50,832 nt of DNA from Burkholderiales bacterium (GTDB lineage: Bacteria > Pseudomonadota > Gammaproteobacteria > Burkholderiales > Casimicrobiaceae). Each line of letters starts with the position of its first letter. Position 1 is the stretch's first letter. Both the position numbers and the translations under genes were made by a program. The notes beneath the pieces were generated by a model. The model ran no database searches and was not told the origin of the DNA. It worked only from the letters and a program-made list of their open reading frames with translations. Below are positions 16,953 through 24,990 of this stretch, one piece after another. The stretch lies in NCBI GenBank assembly GCA_017880805.1, contig JADGRP010000074.1, forward strand, positions 1 through 50,832, written 5' to 3'.

Positions 16953-16981
16953 CGGGCGTCCTCTGGACGCCCGTTTTTTTT
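16953..16981 (+). terminator. Intrinsic terminator after porin 1
   Basis: CGGGCGTCC, a 3-base loop TCT, and GGACGCCCG form a perfect 9-bp GC-rich stem followed by eight T residues, 47 bases after the porin stop codon. Confidence 0.95.
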
Positions 16982-17084
16982 GCATCTCGTATGATCGGGA
17001 ACGTGAGTGCTGCGAATCGCCGTGTGGACGACCTTGCAATCCCGCTTTGTGACAAACTAAAGCTTGGGCTAGCGTGGTGACACT

Positions 17085-17708
17085 TTGACCACTGACGACC
17101 TCATCACCGGTTTCGATCGTGCGTTGCGCACGCTGACGGGCACCGTGGCTCAAAAACGGCGCTATCCCGCGGAAGAGGGTCCGGAAGACCGGCTCTCTCC
17201 CGAGGAGCGACGTCATGCCGCCGGCTTGATGCGGGTCAATCACACAGGCGAAGTCTGCGCCCAGGCGCTCTACAGCGCGCAGGCGCTGGTCGCGCGCGAT
17301 CCGGAGATCCGGCGCCGCTTCGCGTTGGCAGCGCGCGAGGAGGAAGACCATCTGGCGTGGACGCAGCAGCGTCTCGCCGAGCTTGGCGCGAGGACCAGCT
17401 ACGCGAACCCCTTCTGGTACGCGGGGTCGTTCGCGATCGGGCTTGCCGCCAGTATCGGCGGCGACCGCACCAACCTCGGATTCGTCGTCGAGACCGAACG
17501 GCAGGTCGAGGAGCATCTGACGGAGCACATGGCCGAGCTGCCTCAATCAGACGCGCGAAGCCGCACCATCGTCGCCGCAATGCGCGACGACGAGGCACGG
17601 CACGGTGCTTCCGCGCGCGAGGCGGGCGCAAGCGAACTGCCCGGGCCGGTCCGCGTGCTGATGCGCGCCACGGCGAAGCTGATGACGATCACTGCGTACC
17701 GCTTCTAG
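17085..17708 (+). CDS. coq7: 2-polyprenyl-3-methyl-6-methoxy-1,4-benzoquinol hydroxylase (Coq7)
   Basis: Coq7 is a ferritin-like di-iron monooxygenase that hydroxylates demethoxyubiquinol in ubiquinone synthesis at the inner membrane. The 207-residue length fits the bacterial form. Iron-ligand helices are visible: [20 protein letters not shown] (first Glu), [16 protein letters not shown] (ExxH), [14 protein letters not shown] and [17 protein letters not shown]. The start is taken as TTG 17085, with GGTGA about five bases upstream; no ATG or GTG occurs in a suitable place before the conserved region. It is placed between two porin genes, behind the strong terminator of the first, so it has its own promoter or a weak readthrough supply. 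Confidence 0.92.
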   Translation: MTTDDLITGFDRALRTLTGTVAQKRRYPAEEGPEDRLSPEERRHAAGLMRVNHTGEVCAQALYSAQALVARDPEIRRRFALAAREEEDHLAWTQQRLAELGARTSYANPFWYAGSFAIGLAASIGGDRTNLGFVVETERQVEEHLTEHMAELPQSDARSRTIVAAMRDDEARHGASAREAGASELPGPVRVLMRATAKLMTITAYRF

Positions 17709-17807
17709 CCCGCAGCTCCTGCGGTACACTTCATGAATGATTCGATCCCGACGGCGTGCAGAACCGGTCGGCGCGTGCGCGCAGCGCGTCACCTGCGGAG
17801 ATGCGCC

Positions 17808-18959
17808 ATGCAACGCGGCTTCGCCGCGCTGATGTGCGCCGGCGCCATCGCCATGGCGGCCGCGCCTGCACACGCGCAACTCGCCAATCTAAAGCTCTAC
17901 GGCAGCCTCAATCTCGATCTGGAGTTCGTTGACGGCAGGCAGAGCGACGGGTCCAATCCGACGGTCAACCGCGTCAGCAGCAATTCTTCGCGCTTCGGCA
18001 TGCGCGGCGTCGAATACCTAGGCGGCGGCTGGAATTCCATCTACCAGTTCGAATCCTCCGTCCAGGCGGACACCGGCGGCTCCGCGCTGGCATCGCGCGA
18101 GACCTATGTCGGGCTGCAAGGCGAGATAGGGACGTTCAAGCTGGGCAAGTTCCTTACACCCTACGACGACATTCATCCCATCTTCGGCAACGCGCCGACG
18201 CTGACCACCTCGGTGCTGTCGACCGCTGCCCTGTGGGCGCAGGGATCGCTGACCAAGGGCCAGGGCGGCTTCGATGCCCGGCTGGGCAATTCGATTCGCT
18301 ACGAGTCGCCCACCGTGAATGGTTTGAGCGGTGAGCTCCAGTACTCGACGCGCGATTCTTCGGGCAACGCCGACGGGGCGGCCGGCGACAACGGCGACCA
18401 TGTTTCCGAGCTTCGCCACGCATATGTTGTAAGCCTCGGCGGCTTCTACAGCAACGGCCCGGTCGATCTCGGCATTGCCTACGAGCGCAATTACAAGGTT
18501 CGCGCAACCGGCAGGCACGACGACGCGTTCTCGGTCAGCGGCGGTTACGATTTCGGCGCAGGAAACAGCGGCGTTAACGTGCGGCTCGCCGGAATTTACG
18601 AGCGGCTCAAGTACGACACGCTCGGCGGCGATATCACGCGCGATTTCTACGGGATCTCCGCGACGGTACCGGCTGGCGGGGGACTGATCTACGCTTTTTG
18701 GGGCCGCGCCGACGATGGCCGGGGAAGCGCGCCCGCCGGCACGCAGGTCGGTGCACTCGCCAATGGCCCTGGAACCGCGAGCGAGCAGTGGGAGCTGAGC
18801 TATACCTATAACCTGTCGCTGCGAAGCCTGGTCTACGTCGGCTACGTCAGAATCGACAATCGCGCCAACGCGGCGTACACCTTCAATATAAACGATTACG
18901 CGATTGCGCCCGGCGGCAAACCATCGGGCCTGGTTCTGGGCATGGCGCACTTCTTCTAG
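17808..18959 (+). CDS. Outer membrane general porin, porin 2
   Basis: This 383-residue porin is a shorter paralogue of porin 1. It has a signal peptide MQRGFAALMCAGAIAMAAAP with cleavage after AHA, then NLKLYGSLNLDLEFVDG, RVSSNSSRFGMRGVEYLGGG, ETYVGLQGEIGTFKLGKFLT and DDIHPIFGNAPTLTTSVLST, nearly matching porin 1. It ends LGMAHFF, the expected C-terminal aromatic. The ORF track starts at 17733, but GGAG sits seven bases before the ATG at 17808 and that Met begins the signal peptide, so I use it. Compared with porin 1 it lacks the Cys-rich insertions and has shorter loops, suggesting a different pore selectivity. Confidence 0.92.
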   Translation: MQRGFAALMCAGAIAMAAAPAHAQLANLKLYGSLNLDLEFVDGRQSDGSNPTVNRVSSNSSRFGMRGVEYLGGGWNSIYQFESSVQADTGGSALASRETYVGLQGEIGTFKLGKFLTPYDDIHPIFGNAPTLTTSVLSTAALWAQGSLTKGQGGFDARLGNSIRYESPTVNGLSGELQYSTRDSSGNADGAAGDNGDHVSELRHAYVVSLGGFYSNGPVDLGIAYERNYKVRATGRHDDAFSVSGGYDFGAGNSGVNVRLAGIYERLKYDTLGGDITRDFYGISATVPAGGGLIYAFWGRADDGRGSAPAGTQVGALANGPGTASEQWELSYTYNLSLRSLVYVGYVRIDNRANAAYTFNINDYAIAPGGKPSGLVLGMAHFF

Positions 18960-18969
18960 GCGTCAACCC

Positions 18970-18989
18970 TCGGGCAATCTCTTGCCCGA
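18970..18989. terminator. Hairpin between convergent porin 2 and cca
   Basis: TCGGGCAA and TTGCCCGA form a perfect 8-bp stem with a TCTC loop, 11 bases after the porin 2 stop and 20 bases from the cca stop. There is no T-tract on either side, so it may be a weak or Rho-assisted terminator or a 3'-end protector. Confidence 0.5.
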
Positions 18990-19009
18990 TCGTCGGTGTC
19001 GCCAGGCGG

Positions 19010-20245
19010 CTAGGCAAATGAGGGCGGAAGCTCGATTTGCTTCTTCCACGCGCCCAATGCCTCGATCCGCGCTTCGCGGATCTTTGCCGGCAAATCCGGC
19101 ATGTCGGCGTTGCCGCGCGCAATCGCGCCCGCGTCGACGGCCTTCACCACAGCCAGCGCCAAATTCATCCATTGCGCCGGTGCGTAGCTTTCATCGGAAC
19201 GGCCCGGTCGCGATACTGCATCGGCGGCGCAGGCCCGCAACAGCCATGCGAGCCGTTCCGGTCGGCGCAAGGCGTCGGTTGCCATCAGCAGATCGAGCAG
19301 GGTGGCGGGTCGCAGCTCCGAGGCGCGGTGAACCGTGCCGTGATAGCGGGCGGTGAGCACCGCCAGCTCGCGACAATCGGCAGGAGCGCGCAGCCGCTCG
19401 CTCATCGCTTCCGCCAGGAGAACGCCTTTCTGCTCGTGCCCGATGTGTCGCGGCCAATCCGCGCGCGCTGTCGCGCCCTTGCCCAAGTCGTGGGCAAGCA
19501 CCGCATAGCGCACCGGAAGCGCGTCGTCGGCGGCAGCAGTGTAATCCAGCGCCTGCAGCACGTGGACACCGGTGTCGAGCTCGGGATGATGCGCCACCGG
19601 CTGCGGCACGCCGAACAGTGCATCGACCTCGGGCAGCAATTGCTTCAGTGCGTCGCAGCGACGCAGCACTACGAAGAAACGCGAGGGATGCGACTCCATC
19701 AGCGCGCGCGCGAGCTCCTGCCAGACCCGTTCAGGCGTCAGCGTCGCGATCTCTCCGCCGCCGGAAATCGTGCGCATGAGCGCCTCTGTCTCCGGTGCGA
19801 CCGCGAAGGCGAACCGCGCTGCGAAACGCGCGACGCGAAGCACGCGCAGCGGGTCTTCGGCAAACGCGGGGCTCACGTGGCGCAGAATGCCCGCACGAAG
19901 GTCGCGCTCGCCGCCGTAGGGATCGATCAGCGTTCCGTCGGCGTCGCGCGCCATGGCATTGATAGTGAGATCGCGGCGCCCCAGATCTTCCTCGAGTGTC
20001 ACGTCCGGCGCGACATGAAAGGTAAAGCCGTGATAGCCGCGGCCGCTCTTGCGCTCGGTACGCGCGAGCGCGTATTCCTCGCCAGACTGGGGGTGGAGAA
20101 ACACGGGGAAGTCGCGGCCGACGGGCCGAAACCCTTTAGCGATCATTTCCTCGGGAGTTTCACCCACGACAACGTAGTCGCGATCTGAGATCGGGCGCCC
20201 GAGGAGCTCATCGCGCACCGCGCCCCCCACACTATAGATTTTCAT
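19010..20245 (-). CDS. cca: CCA-adding tRNA nucleotidyltransferase
   Basis: The 411-residue protein matches the E. coli type CCA enzyme, which builds or repairs the 3' CCA of tRNAs using CTP and ATP. The head domain starts KIYSVGGAVRDELLGRPISD with the DxD-like metal site in SDRDYVVVG, then EEYALARTERKSGRGYHGF and DLGRRDLTINAMARD, the usual class II motifs. The C-terminal HD phosphohydrolase domain has DTGVHVLQAL and VLAHDLGKGATA. It follows the NDUFA9-like gene on the same strand after a 63-base gap and ends opposite porin 2. Confidence 0.95.
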   Translation of the reverse strand: MKIYSVGGAVRDELLGRPISDRDYVVVGETPEEMIAKGFRPVGRDFPVFLHPQSGEEYALARTERKSGRGYHGFTFHVAPDVTLEEDLGRRDLTINAMARDADGTLIDPYGGERDLRAGILRHVSPAFAEDPLRVLRVARFAARFAFAVAPETEALMRTISGGGEIATLTPERVWQELARALMESHPSRFFVVLRRCDALKQLLPEVDALFGVPQPVAHHPELDTGVHVLQALDYTAAADDALPVRYAVLAHDLGKGATARADWPRHIGHEQKGVLLAEAMSERLRAPADCRELAVLTARYHGTVHRASELRPATLLDLLMATDALRRPERLAWLLRACAADAVSRPGRSDESYAPAQWMNLALAVVKAVDAGAIARGNADMPDLPAKIREARIEALGAWKKQIELPPSFA

Positions 20246-20308
20246 GAATGCCGCGGCGGGCGACGTTTCATGTCGACGTCACGCTTAGTGTGCTTACGCG
20301 ACGCGTTT

Positions 20309-21250
20309 TCAGCGACCGCTCTGCGCGCGAAACTCGTCGTAGCGGCTCTTGATGGCGCCCGTCGCCAGGTAGGCCGGCGCGACCGCTTCCAGCGCGGTGG
20401 CCGCAAACCCGAATTTCGGGGGCATGCTGCCGTCGCAGACGCTGTCCTTCTCCATCGAGGCCAGGTTGTCACGGCTCATCAACGGGCCGGGCAGCCACTC
20501 CAGCACGCGTGCCTGCAACTGGGACAAACCGCGGCCGAGCGGCACGATCGGACGCTTGTATCCGGTCAGCTCTCCGACATAGGCGACCAACTCGCGCAGC
20601 GTGTAGACCCTGGGTCCGCACAAGCTGAAGCGTTGCTGAAGCGCCGCGTCGTCGTCGATAACCGCTTCGAACGCGCGCGCGACATCGCCGACGAACACCG
20701 GCTGAAACTTGGCCTTCGCGCACGCCAGCGGGATGAAAGGCGCGAGCCTCTCCAGGCTGGCGAACAGGTTCAGAAACGAATCTTCCCGACCGAAGATTAC
20801 CGACGGCCGGAAAATTGTCCACGCAAGACCCGAGGTCGCGACGAGCGCTTCGGCTTCGCCCTTGCTCCGCAAATATCGACTCGGCCCTTTCGGGTCGGCG
20901 TTGAGCGCGCTCATCTGAAGCAGGCGCGAAACGCCCGCCGCGCCGCAGGCGGCGACGAGCTTGCGCACGAGCTCGACATGAACGCGGTCGAATTCGCCGC
21001 GACGCGGCTCGTTCAGGATGCCGATGAGGTTGACGACCACCGACGCGCGCCGCGTCAACCGCGCAAGCACGGCTTCATCGTGTACGTCGGCCTCGACGAC
21101 GTCGACGGTCGGAAGCAGAATCAAATGTTTGGCGCGCTCGCGCTGCCGGGTCGGAACGATGACCCGCCGTCCGGAGGCGACCAGTCGCGCTACCAGGTGC
21201 CGGCCGACGAAGCCGCTGCCACCGAGCACCAGCGTCGCAGTGTCGCTCAT
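20309..21250 (-). CDS. NAD(P)-binding protein, complex I NDUFA9-like / NmrA-type SDR
   Basis: The 313-residue protein is an atypical extended short-chain dehydrogenase. It opens with TLVLGGSGFVGRHLVARLVA, a GxxGxxG dinucleotide site, then VVEADVHDEAVL, VVNLIGILNEPRRGEFDRVH and RLLQMSALNADPKGPSRYLR. FRPSVIFGREDSFLNLFA and FQPVFVGDVARAF are characteristic of the complex I NDUFA9 subunit-like family. It lacks an obvious Tyr-x3-Lys catalytic pair in the usual form, although SRYLRSKGEAE resembles it. The role in bacteria is unsettled; quinone-related or NADPH-sensing functions have been proposed. ATG 21250 overlaps the stop of slt as ATGA, so the two are coupled. Confidence 0.85.
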   Translation of the reverse strand: MSDTATLVLGGSGFVGRHLVARLVASGRRVIVPTRQRERAKHLILLPTVDVVEADVHDEAVLARLTRRASVVVNLIGILNEPRRGEFDRVHVELVRKLVAACGAAGVSRLLQMSALNADPKGPSRYLRSKGEAEALVATSGLAWTIFRPSVIFGREDSFLNLFASLERLAPFIPLACAKAKFQPVFVGDVARAFEAVIDDDAALQQRFSLCGPRVYTLRELVAYVGELTGYKRPIVPLGRGLSQLQARVLEWLPGPLMSRDNLASMEKDSVCDGSMPPKFGFAATALEAVAPAYLATGAIKSRYDEFRAQSGR

Positions 21251-23256
21251 GGCGAATCTTTCGTGCTGTTTCCCGAACGATCCGGCACATCCTCGACCAA
21301 TGTGCCGTTCGCGCCTCTGGGCGTCACCACGCCAAGGCGCTCGCGCAGCGCAACGTACGGAAGTCCGAGTTGCGCTTGATAGAACATCGCATTGGACAGG
21401 ACTTTTTTCACGTAGTCGCGCGTTTCGTTGAACGGGATGGTTTCGGCGTAGATCGCGCCTTCCATCGGCGCCGCACCGCGCCATGCTTGAGCGCGCCCGG
21501 GGCCCGCATTATACGCCGCGGTCGCGAGCACCGGCATGCCGTCGAGCCGAACGAGAACATAGTGAAGATAATAATTTCCCATCTGCGCATTGAGCTCGGG
21601 CCGATCGAGCGAGGTAACGCGATAGTCGGCGCGCCCGATCTGACGCGCGACCCAACGCGCCGTTGCCGGCATGAGCTGCATCAGCCCCACAGCGCCGGCG
21701 CTCGACATGATGTCGGCGACGAAACGGCTCTCCTGTCGGGCCAGCCCGAACGCCCATGCTTCATCGATCTGGTTGTCGCGCGCGGCGGCGCCGATCTCCG
21801 CTCGGTACGGCGTCGGATAACGAAGCGAAAAATCGTGCCGCCGCTGCGTGCGTTCAGCAGTGTTGATCGATCGGTCGTACAAGCCATTGCGGCGCGCAAC
21901 CTCGGCGGCAAGCAGCAAGCTGTCGTCGTCGAGCGTCCGCACGACATAGAACCATTCGCGCTGCGCTTCGGGACGCAGATCGAGCGCGGTCAGCCGGATG
22001 ACGCGCTGGACGTCGTCCCTCGCGCCGAACGCCGCCAGCGCGGACGCATCCGCCAGCAACGGTTCGCTCACCGGCATGACCGCCGCGCCGAGCGCTTCGG
22101 CGGCCAGAAATCCGTAGAAGTGATGCTCGGTGGCAAGGCTGCCGTAGAGCCGGGTCGCATCGTCGCCCTTGCCGGCAACCGCCAGCGCGCGCGCTTTCCA
22201 ATAGCGCCACGCCGGCTCCTGCGCCTGCTCTTCCGGCATTGCGTCAATCGCACGCGCGACGTCGTCCCAGGCGAGCACACGCAGCGCCGCGCGCACGTGC
22301 CATGCTTGCTGTTGGTCGTTTTGCGACGCTCCCTCGGCTTCGCGATACCAGGCGTTTGCCGACGGCAATAGCTGGCGCGCCGCGTTGTACGCGACGAGCA
22401 GATTGCCGTACCTGCGCTCGGGGTCCGGAACGCGCGAGCGCCATTTCGTCCATGCGTCGTGCGCCGATCCGGCGTCACTTCGAGCGGCGCGGTCCAGCGC
22501 GTAGAGAGCAAGCTCGCGGCCACCGCGGGACGCCCAGCGGAAATCGCCCTTGGCCAGCGCCTGCGCGGGATTTCGCTCGACACGGGCGACCTCTGGTTGC
22601 GGCGGCCGCTCGTTCGCAGGCAGCCAGTCCAGCAGCCGGACCGCCAGCCGGAACGTGCCTGCTTCGTGCGCCTGGCGGTAGCGCGTCCAGACGTCCTGAG
22701 ACGTGAGCTTGCCAAGCGCCAGGAGTGCCGCAAACAAAGGCTGACACGATTCCGGCTGCTCCTGTCCACTGAACCAAAGCGGCCGCGCCGAATCGAGCGC
22801 CGCGTCTCCGTCGCGGATGCGCTGCCACTGCATCGCATAACAAGCGAGCTCGGTATCGTCGCCGGCGCGCCCGGGGAACTCGGCCGCGAACAGCGTCCAT
22901 TGTCCGCGCTTGCCGAGCGATTTCAGCCATTCGACGCGCAGGCGATCGGCGAGCGGACCGCCTGCGCGGCGTGTCAGGAAGCTCCGGACGCGATCGGGAT
23001 CGGCATCGTCCAGCTTCAGCCGAAGCTGCCAGTATTCCACGTACGATTCGAGCAGATGACCCTTGAGCCTAGGAGCGAACTTGTCGAGCTTTGCTGCGTC
23101 GCCGGCATGGAATGCATCGCGCGCCATTGCAAAGTCGGCGTCGGTCGGCTCGGCGCGTGCGCCCTGCGCTGGAGCCAGAGACAAAGTCATCGTCAGCACC
23201 ATGAGAGCGCTGCAACCGGCAAAGTCGAGAAGCGAGCGAATACGCATCGTCGGCAT
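21247..23256 (-). CDS. slt: Soluble lytic murein transglycosylase (Slt70 type)
   Basis: Slt cleaves the MurNAc-GlcNAc bond of peptidoglycan in the periplasm, forming 1,6-anhydro ends. The 669-residue protein has a signal peptide (RSLLDFAGCSALMVLTMTLS, ending near QGARA), a long helical superhelix with repeated W-x-x-R motifs (EPAWRYWKARALA), and a C-terminal GH23 domain: WAFGLARQESRFVADIMSSA with the catalytic Glu, GAVGLMQLMPATARWV, and VLATAAYNAGPGRAQAWR. Two Met codons nine bases apart can start the gene (23256 or 23247). It overlaps the NDUFA9-like gene by four bases and may share a transcript with cca. Confidence 0.93.
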   Translation of the reverse strand: MPTMRIRSLLDFAGCSALMVLTMTLSLAPAQGARAEPTDADFAMARDAFHAGDAAKLDKFAPRLKGHLLESYVEYWQLRLKLDDADPDRVRSFLTRRAGGPLADRLRVEWLKSLGKRGQWTLFAAEFPGRAGDDTELACYAMQWQRIRDGDAALDSARPLWFSGQEQPESCQPLFAALLALGKLTSQDVWTRYRQAHEAGTFRLAVRLLDWLPANERPPQPEVARVERNPAQALAKGDFRWASRGGRELALYALDRAARSDAGSAHDAWTKWRSRVPDPERRYGNLLVAYNAARQLLPSANAWYREAEGASQNDQQQAWHVRAALRVLAWDDVARAIDAMPEEQAQEPAWRYWKARALAVAGKGDDATRLYGSLATEHHFYGFLAAEALGAAVMPVSEPLLADASALAAFGARDDVQRVIRLTALDLRPEAQREWFYVVRTLDDDSLLLAAEVARRNGLYDRSINTAERTQRRHDFSLRYPTPYRAEIGAAARDNQIDEAWAFGLARQESRFVADIMSSAGAVGLMQLMPATARWVARQIGRADYRVTSLDRPELNAQMGNYYLHYVLVRLDGMPVLATAAYNAGPGRAQAWRGAAPMEGAIYAETIPFNETRDYVKKVLSNAMFYQAQLGLPYVALRERLGVVTPRGANGTLVEDVPDRSGNSTKDSP

Positions 23257-23414
23257 TATCGCTCAGCATCGATAATTGTCATCGGCCGGAATGAATGCAT
23301 CGGACAGGCAATCGCCGAAAGTGTTCGTCGAATATGCCTCGACGTCGATGGTAAAATCTGCAACGTGGCGGGGCGGCGCGCCGGTCCGTTTGTTGGAATA
23401 TGCGAAGGACAATG

Positions 23415-23924
23415 ATGGCTCGACAGAAGAGTTCACCCCTGGTCGGCGTCGTGATGGGCAGCGACAGCGATTGGGAGATCATGGAGCATGCGGTTCTCCA
23501 ATTGACTGCCTTCGGTGTGCCGTATGAGGCGAAGGTCCTGTCGGCGCACCGAACGCCCGACGACGCGTTCGCATACGCCGGAAGCGCGGCGTCGCGCGGG
23601 CTCGCCTGCATCATCGCCGGTGCCGGCGGTGCCGCGCATCTGGCCGGAGTTCTTGCCGCGAAGACCATGTTGCCGGTGCTCGGCGTCCCGATGCCATCGA
23701 AGTATCTGCGCGGCGAGGATTCGCTGCTGTCGACCGTGCAGATGCCCAAGGGCATTCCGGTGGCGACTTTTGCGATTGGCGAGGCGGGGGCGGCCAACGC
23801 CGCGCTATTCGCCATCGCGTGGCTCGCGCGCAACGATCCGTCGCTAGCCGCCAAGCTCGCCGATTTCCGCGCCAGGCAAACCGCCACTGCGCGGGCGAAG
23901 ACGCTGCCACCAAAAAAGAAGTGA
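23415..23924 (+). CDS. purE: N5-carboxyaminoimidazole ribonucleotide mutase
   Basis: PurE converts N5-CAIR to CAIR in purine synthesis. The 169-residue protein contains [20 protein letters not shown] near the N-terminus, the active-site His in [33 protein letters not shown] and [25 protein letters not shown] lies five bases before ATG 23415, so I use this start and not the upstream ATGs at 23400 or 23412. A TAAAAT -10-like box is found at 23352-23357 without a good -35. The usual partner purK is not directly downstream; a cloverleaf-like repeat follows and the next gene converges, so purE is monocistronic here. Confidence 0.95.
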   Translation: MARQKSSPLVGVVMGSDSDWEIMEHAVLQLTAFGVPYEAKVLSAHRTPDDAFAYAGSAASRGLACIIAGAGGAAHLAGVLAAKTMLPVLGVPMPSKYLRGEDSLLSTVQMPKGIPVATFAIGEAGAANAALFAIAWLARNDPSLAAKLADFRARQTATARAKTLPPKKK

Positions 23925-23980
23925 TATCGGCCGGGCTTGTCGAGAATTGCGAAATTGTGTGACGCTCGAATCCTCAATTT

Positions 23981-24068
23981 CGTCATTCCCGCTCATTTTG
24001 GTAACTGAGCGGGAATCCATTTTGCTTCAACGGTCAAAATGGGTCCCCGCTTTCGAGCGGGACGACGA
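23981..24068. repeat. Three-hairpin (cloverleaf-like) repeat element in the purE convergent gap
   Basis: Three consecutive perfect stems are present. ATTCCCGCTCA/TGAGCGGGAAT is 11 bp with a 10-base loop; CCATTTTG/CAAAATGG is 8 bp with a 10-base loop; CCCGCT-TTCG-AGCGGG is 6 bp with a TTCG tetraloop. The flanks CGTC and GACG can pair to close the structure. The ATTCCC...GGGAAT core is like dispersed REP/dRS3-type repeats of proteobacteria. It lies between the convergent purE and isomerase genes and may end or protect both transcripts. Confidence 0.7.
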
Positions 24069-24116
24069 GATATGAAGGAGGTGTCACCTATTTTGGTAAA
24101 TTCCCAGCAGGCCGGA

Positions 24117-24761
24117 TCACTTCCGTTTCGATGCGTCGCGCTCGGCGCCTGCCGGCAGGCTCGCGACACGCGTCATCTCGGCGTCGGTGAACTTGCAGCC
24201 CTGAGCAAGGTAGTCGGCGGCCATCGCGGTGGCGTCGGCGCCCCAGAAAAGTTCATCGCCGATAGTCAGCGTCGGGACGCCGAATACTCCGCGTGCGATC
24301 GCGTCGTCGGTATTTTTCCGCAGCGCGTCCTTGACCTCGGGAGAGGCGATGCGGATAGCCGCGTCCGGCACGTCGAGCTCGCTCATGAGCTCGGCCCATT
24401 CGATCGGCAGGTCTCCCAGACGCCCGTCGCGCCAGACAAAACGGAAGATGCGCCGCACCGTGGATGGCTCGCAATCCGCGGCGATCGCGAGCCGCAGCAG
24501 TGACAGCGGGTTGAACGGATGCACGGCAGGGAACTTGAGCGGAATGCCGAGTTTCGCCGCCTGCCACACCACGAAGCGGTAGGTAAAGCGGCGTTTGGCG
24601 GCGATCTCGGCGGGACCCTTGTGGCCGTGCGCCTTGAGCAAGCCCGCGAACAGCACCGGCCGGTAGCGGATCCTGATCGAGCGCTCGAGCATCGGCAGTT
24701 GCTCGCATTGCAGGTACGAGAACGGGGAGACGAAATCGAAATACCAGTCAGCGCTCGGCAC
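24117..24761 (-). CDS. 2-hydroxychromene-2-carboxylate isomerase-like protein (DsbA fold), copy 1
   Basis: This ~214-residue protein belongs to the DsbA-fold HCCA isomerase/GST-kappa group. Family members use glutathione in aromatic degradation, though many genomic copies have unknown substrates. It begins ADWYFDFVSPFSYLQCEQLP, where the Ser-Pro replaces the CxxC of oxidoreductases, and contains RPVLFAGLLKAHGHKGPAEI and the late AIARGVFGVPTLTIGDELFW with a cis-Pro. The track ORF reaches 24803, but GTG 24761 just before the conserved start overlaps the DUF1289 stop by 14 bases, so I prefer it. It is the last gene of the liu directon; a paralogue lies at 32691-33296. Confidence 0.83.
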   Translation of the reverse strand: MPSADWYFDFVSPFSYLQCEQLPMLERSIRIRYRPVLFAGLLKAHGHKGPAEIAAKRRFTYRFVVWQAAKLGIPLKFPAVHPFNPLSLLRLAIAADCEPSTVRRIFRFVWRDGRLGDLPIEWAELMSELDVPDAAIRIASPEVKDALRKNTDDAIARGVFGVPTLTIGDELFWGADATAMAADYLAQGCKFTDAEMTRVASLPAGAERDASKRK

Positions 24762-24990
24762 TGTCGTCCATCCGTTCCTCCATTCGGGCCTCGATCGCGG
24801 CACCTAAGTTCGATCGTCGAGCGTCGAGCGCGGCGATTACCTCGCGCTTTTCCGTGGCCGAGAAGTCGATCCACGCTGCAATCTCCTCCAGCGTACGGAA
24901 GCATCCGCCGCACAGGCCGGTAACCGAATCGATGATGCACACGCTGGTGCAAGGAGATGCGACGGCTGCGGAGGCAGAAGCTCGGTTCAT
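24748..24990 (-). CDS. DUF1289 family small Cys-rich protein
   Basis: The 80-residue protein has the DUF1289 pattern SPCTSVCIIDSVTGLCGGCF followed by RTLEEIAAWIDFSATEKREV. Four Cys residues suggest a small metal or Fe-S binding site; no biochemical function is established. Its ATG overlaps the HMG-CoA lyase stop as ATGA and its 3' end overlaps the isomerase start, so it is translated as part of the liu operon. The high conservation of this family in proteobacteria makes it a real gene despite its size. Confidence 0.85.
   Translation of the reverse strand: MNRASASAAVASPCTSVCIIDSVTGLCGGCFRTLEEIAAWIDFSATEKREVIAALDARRSNLGAAIEARMEERMDDSAER

Noticed and set aside
19037-20188. 383-aa plus-strand ORF
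   Set aside because: Antisense to cca with no motifs of its own.
24039-24503. 154-aa plus-strand ORF near the perfect anti-SD match
   Set aside because: It is antisense to the HCCA-isomerase-like gene and shows no domain; the SD-like motif is reported as an oddity only.
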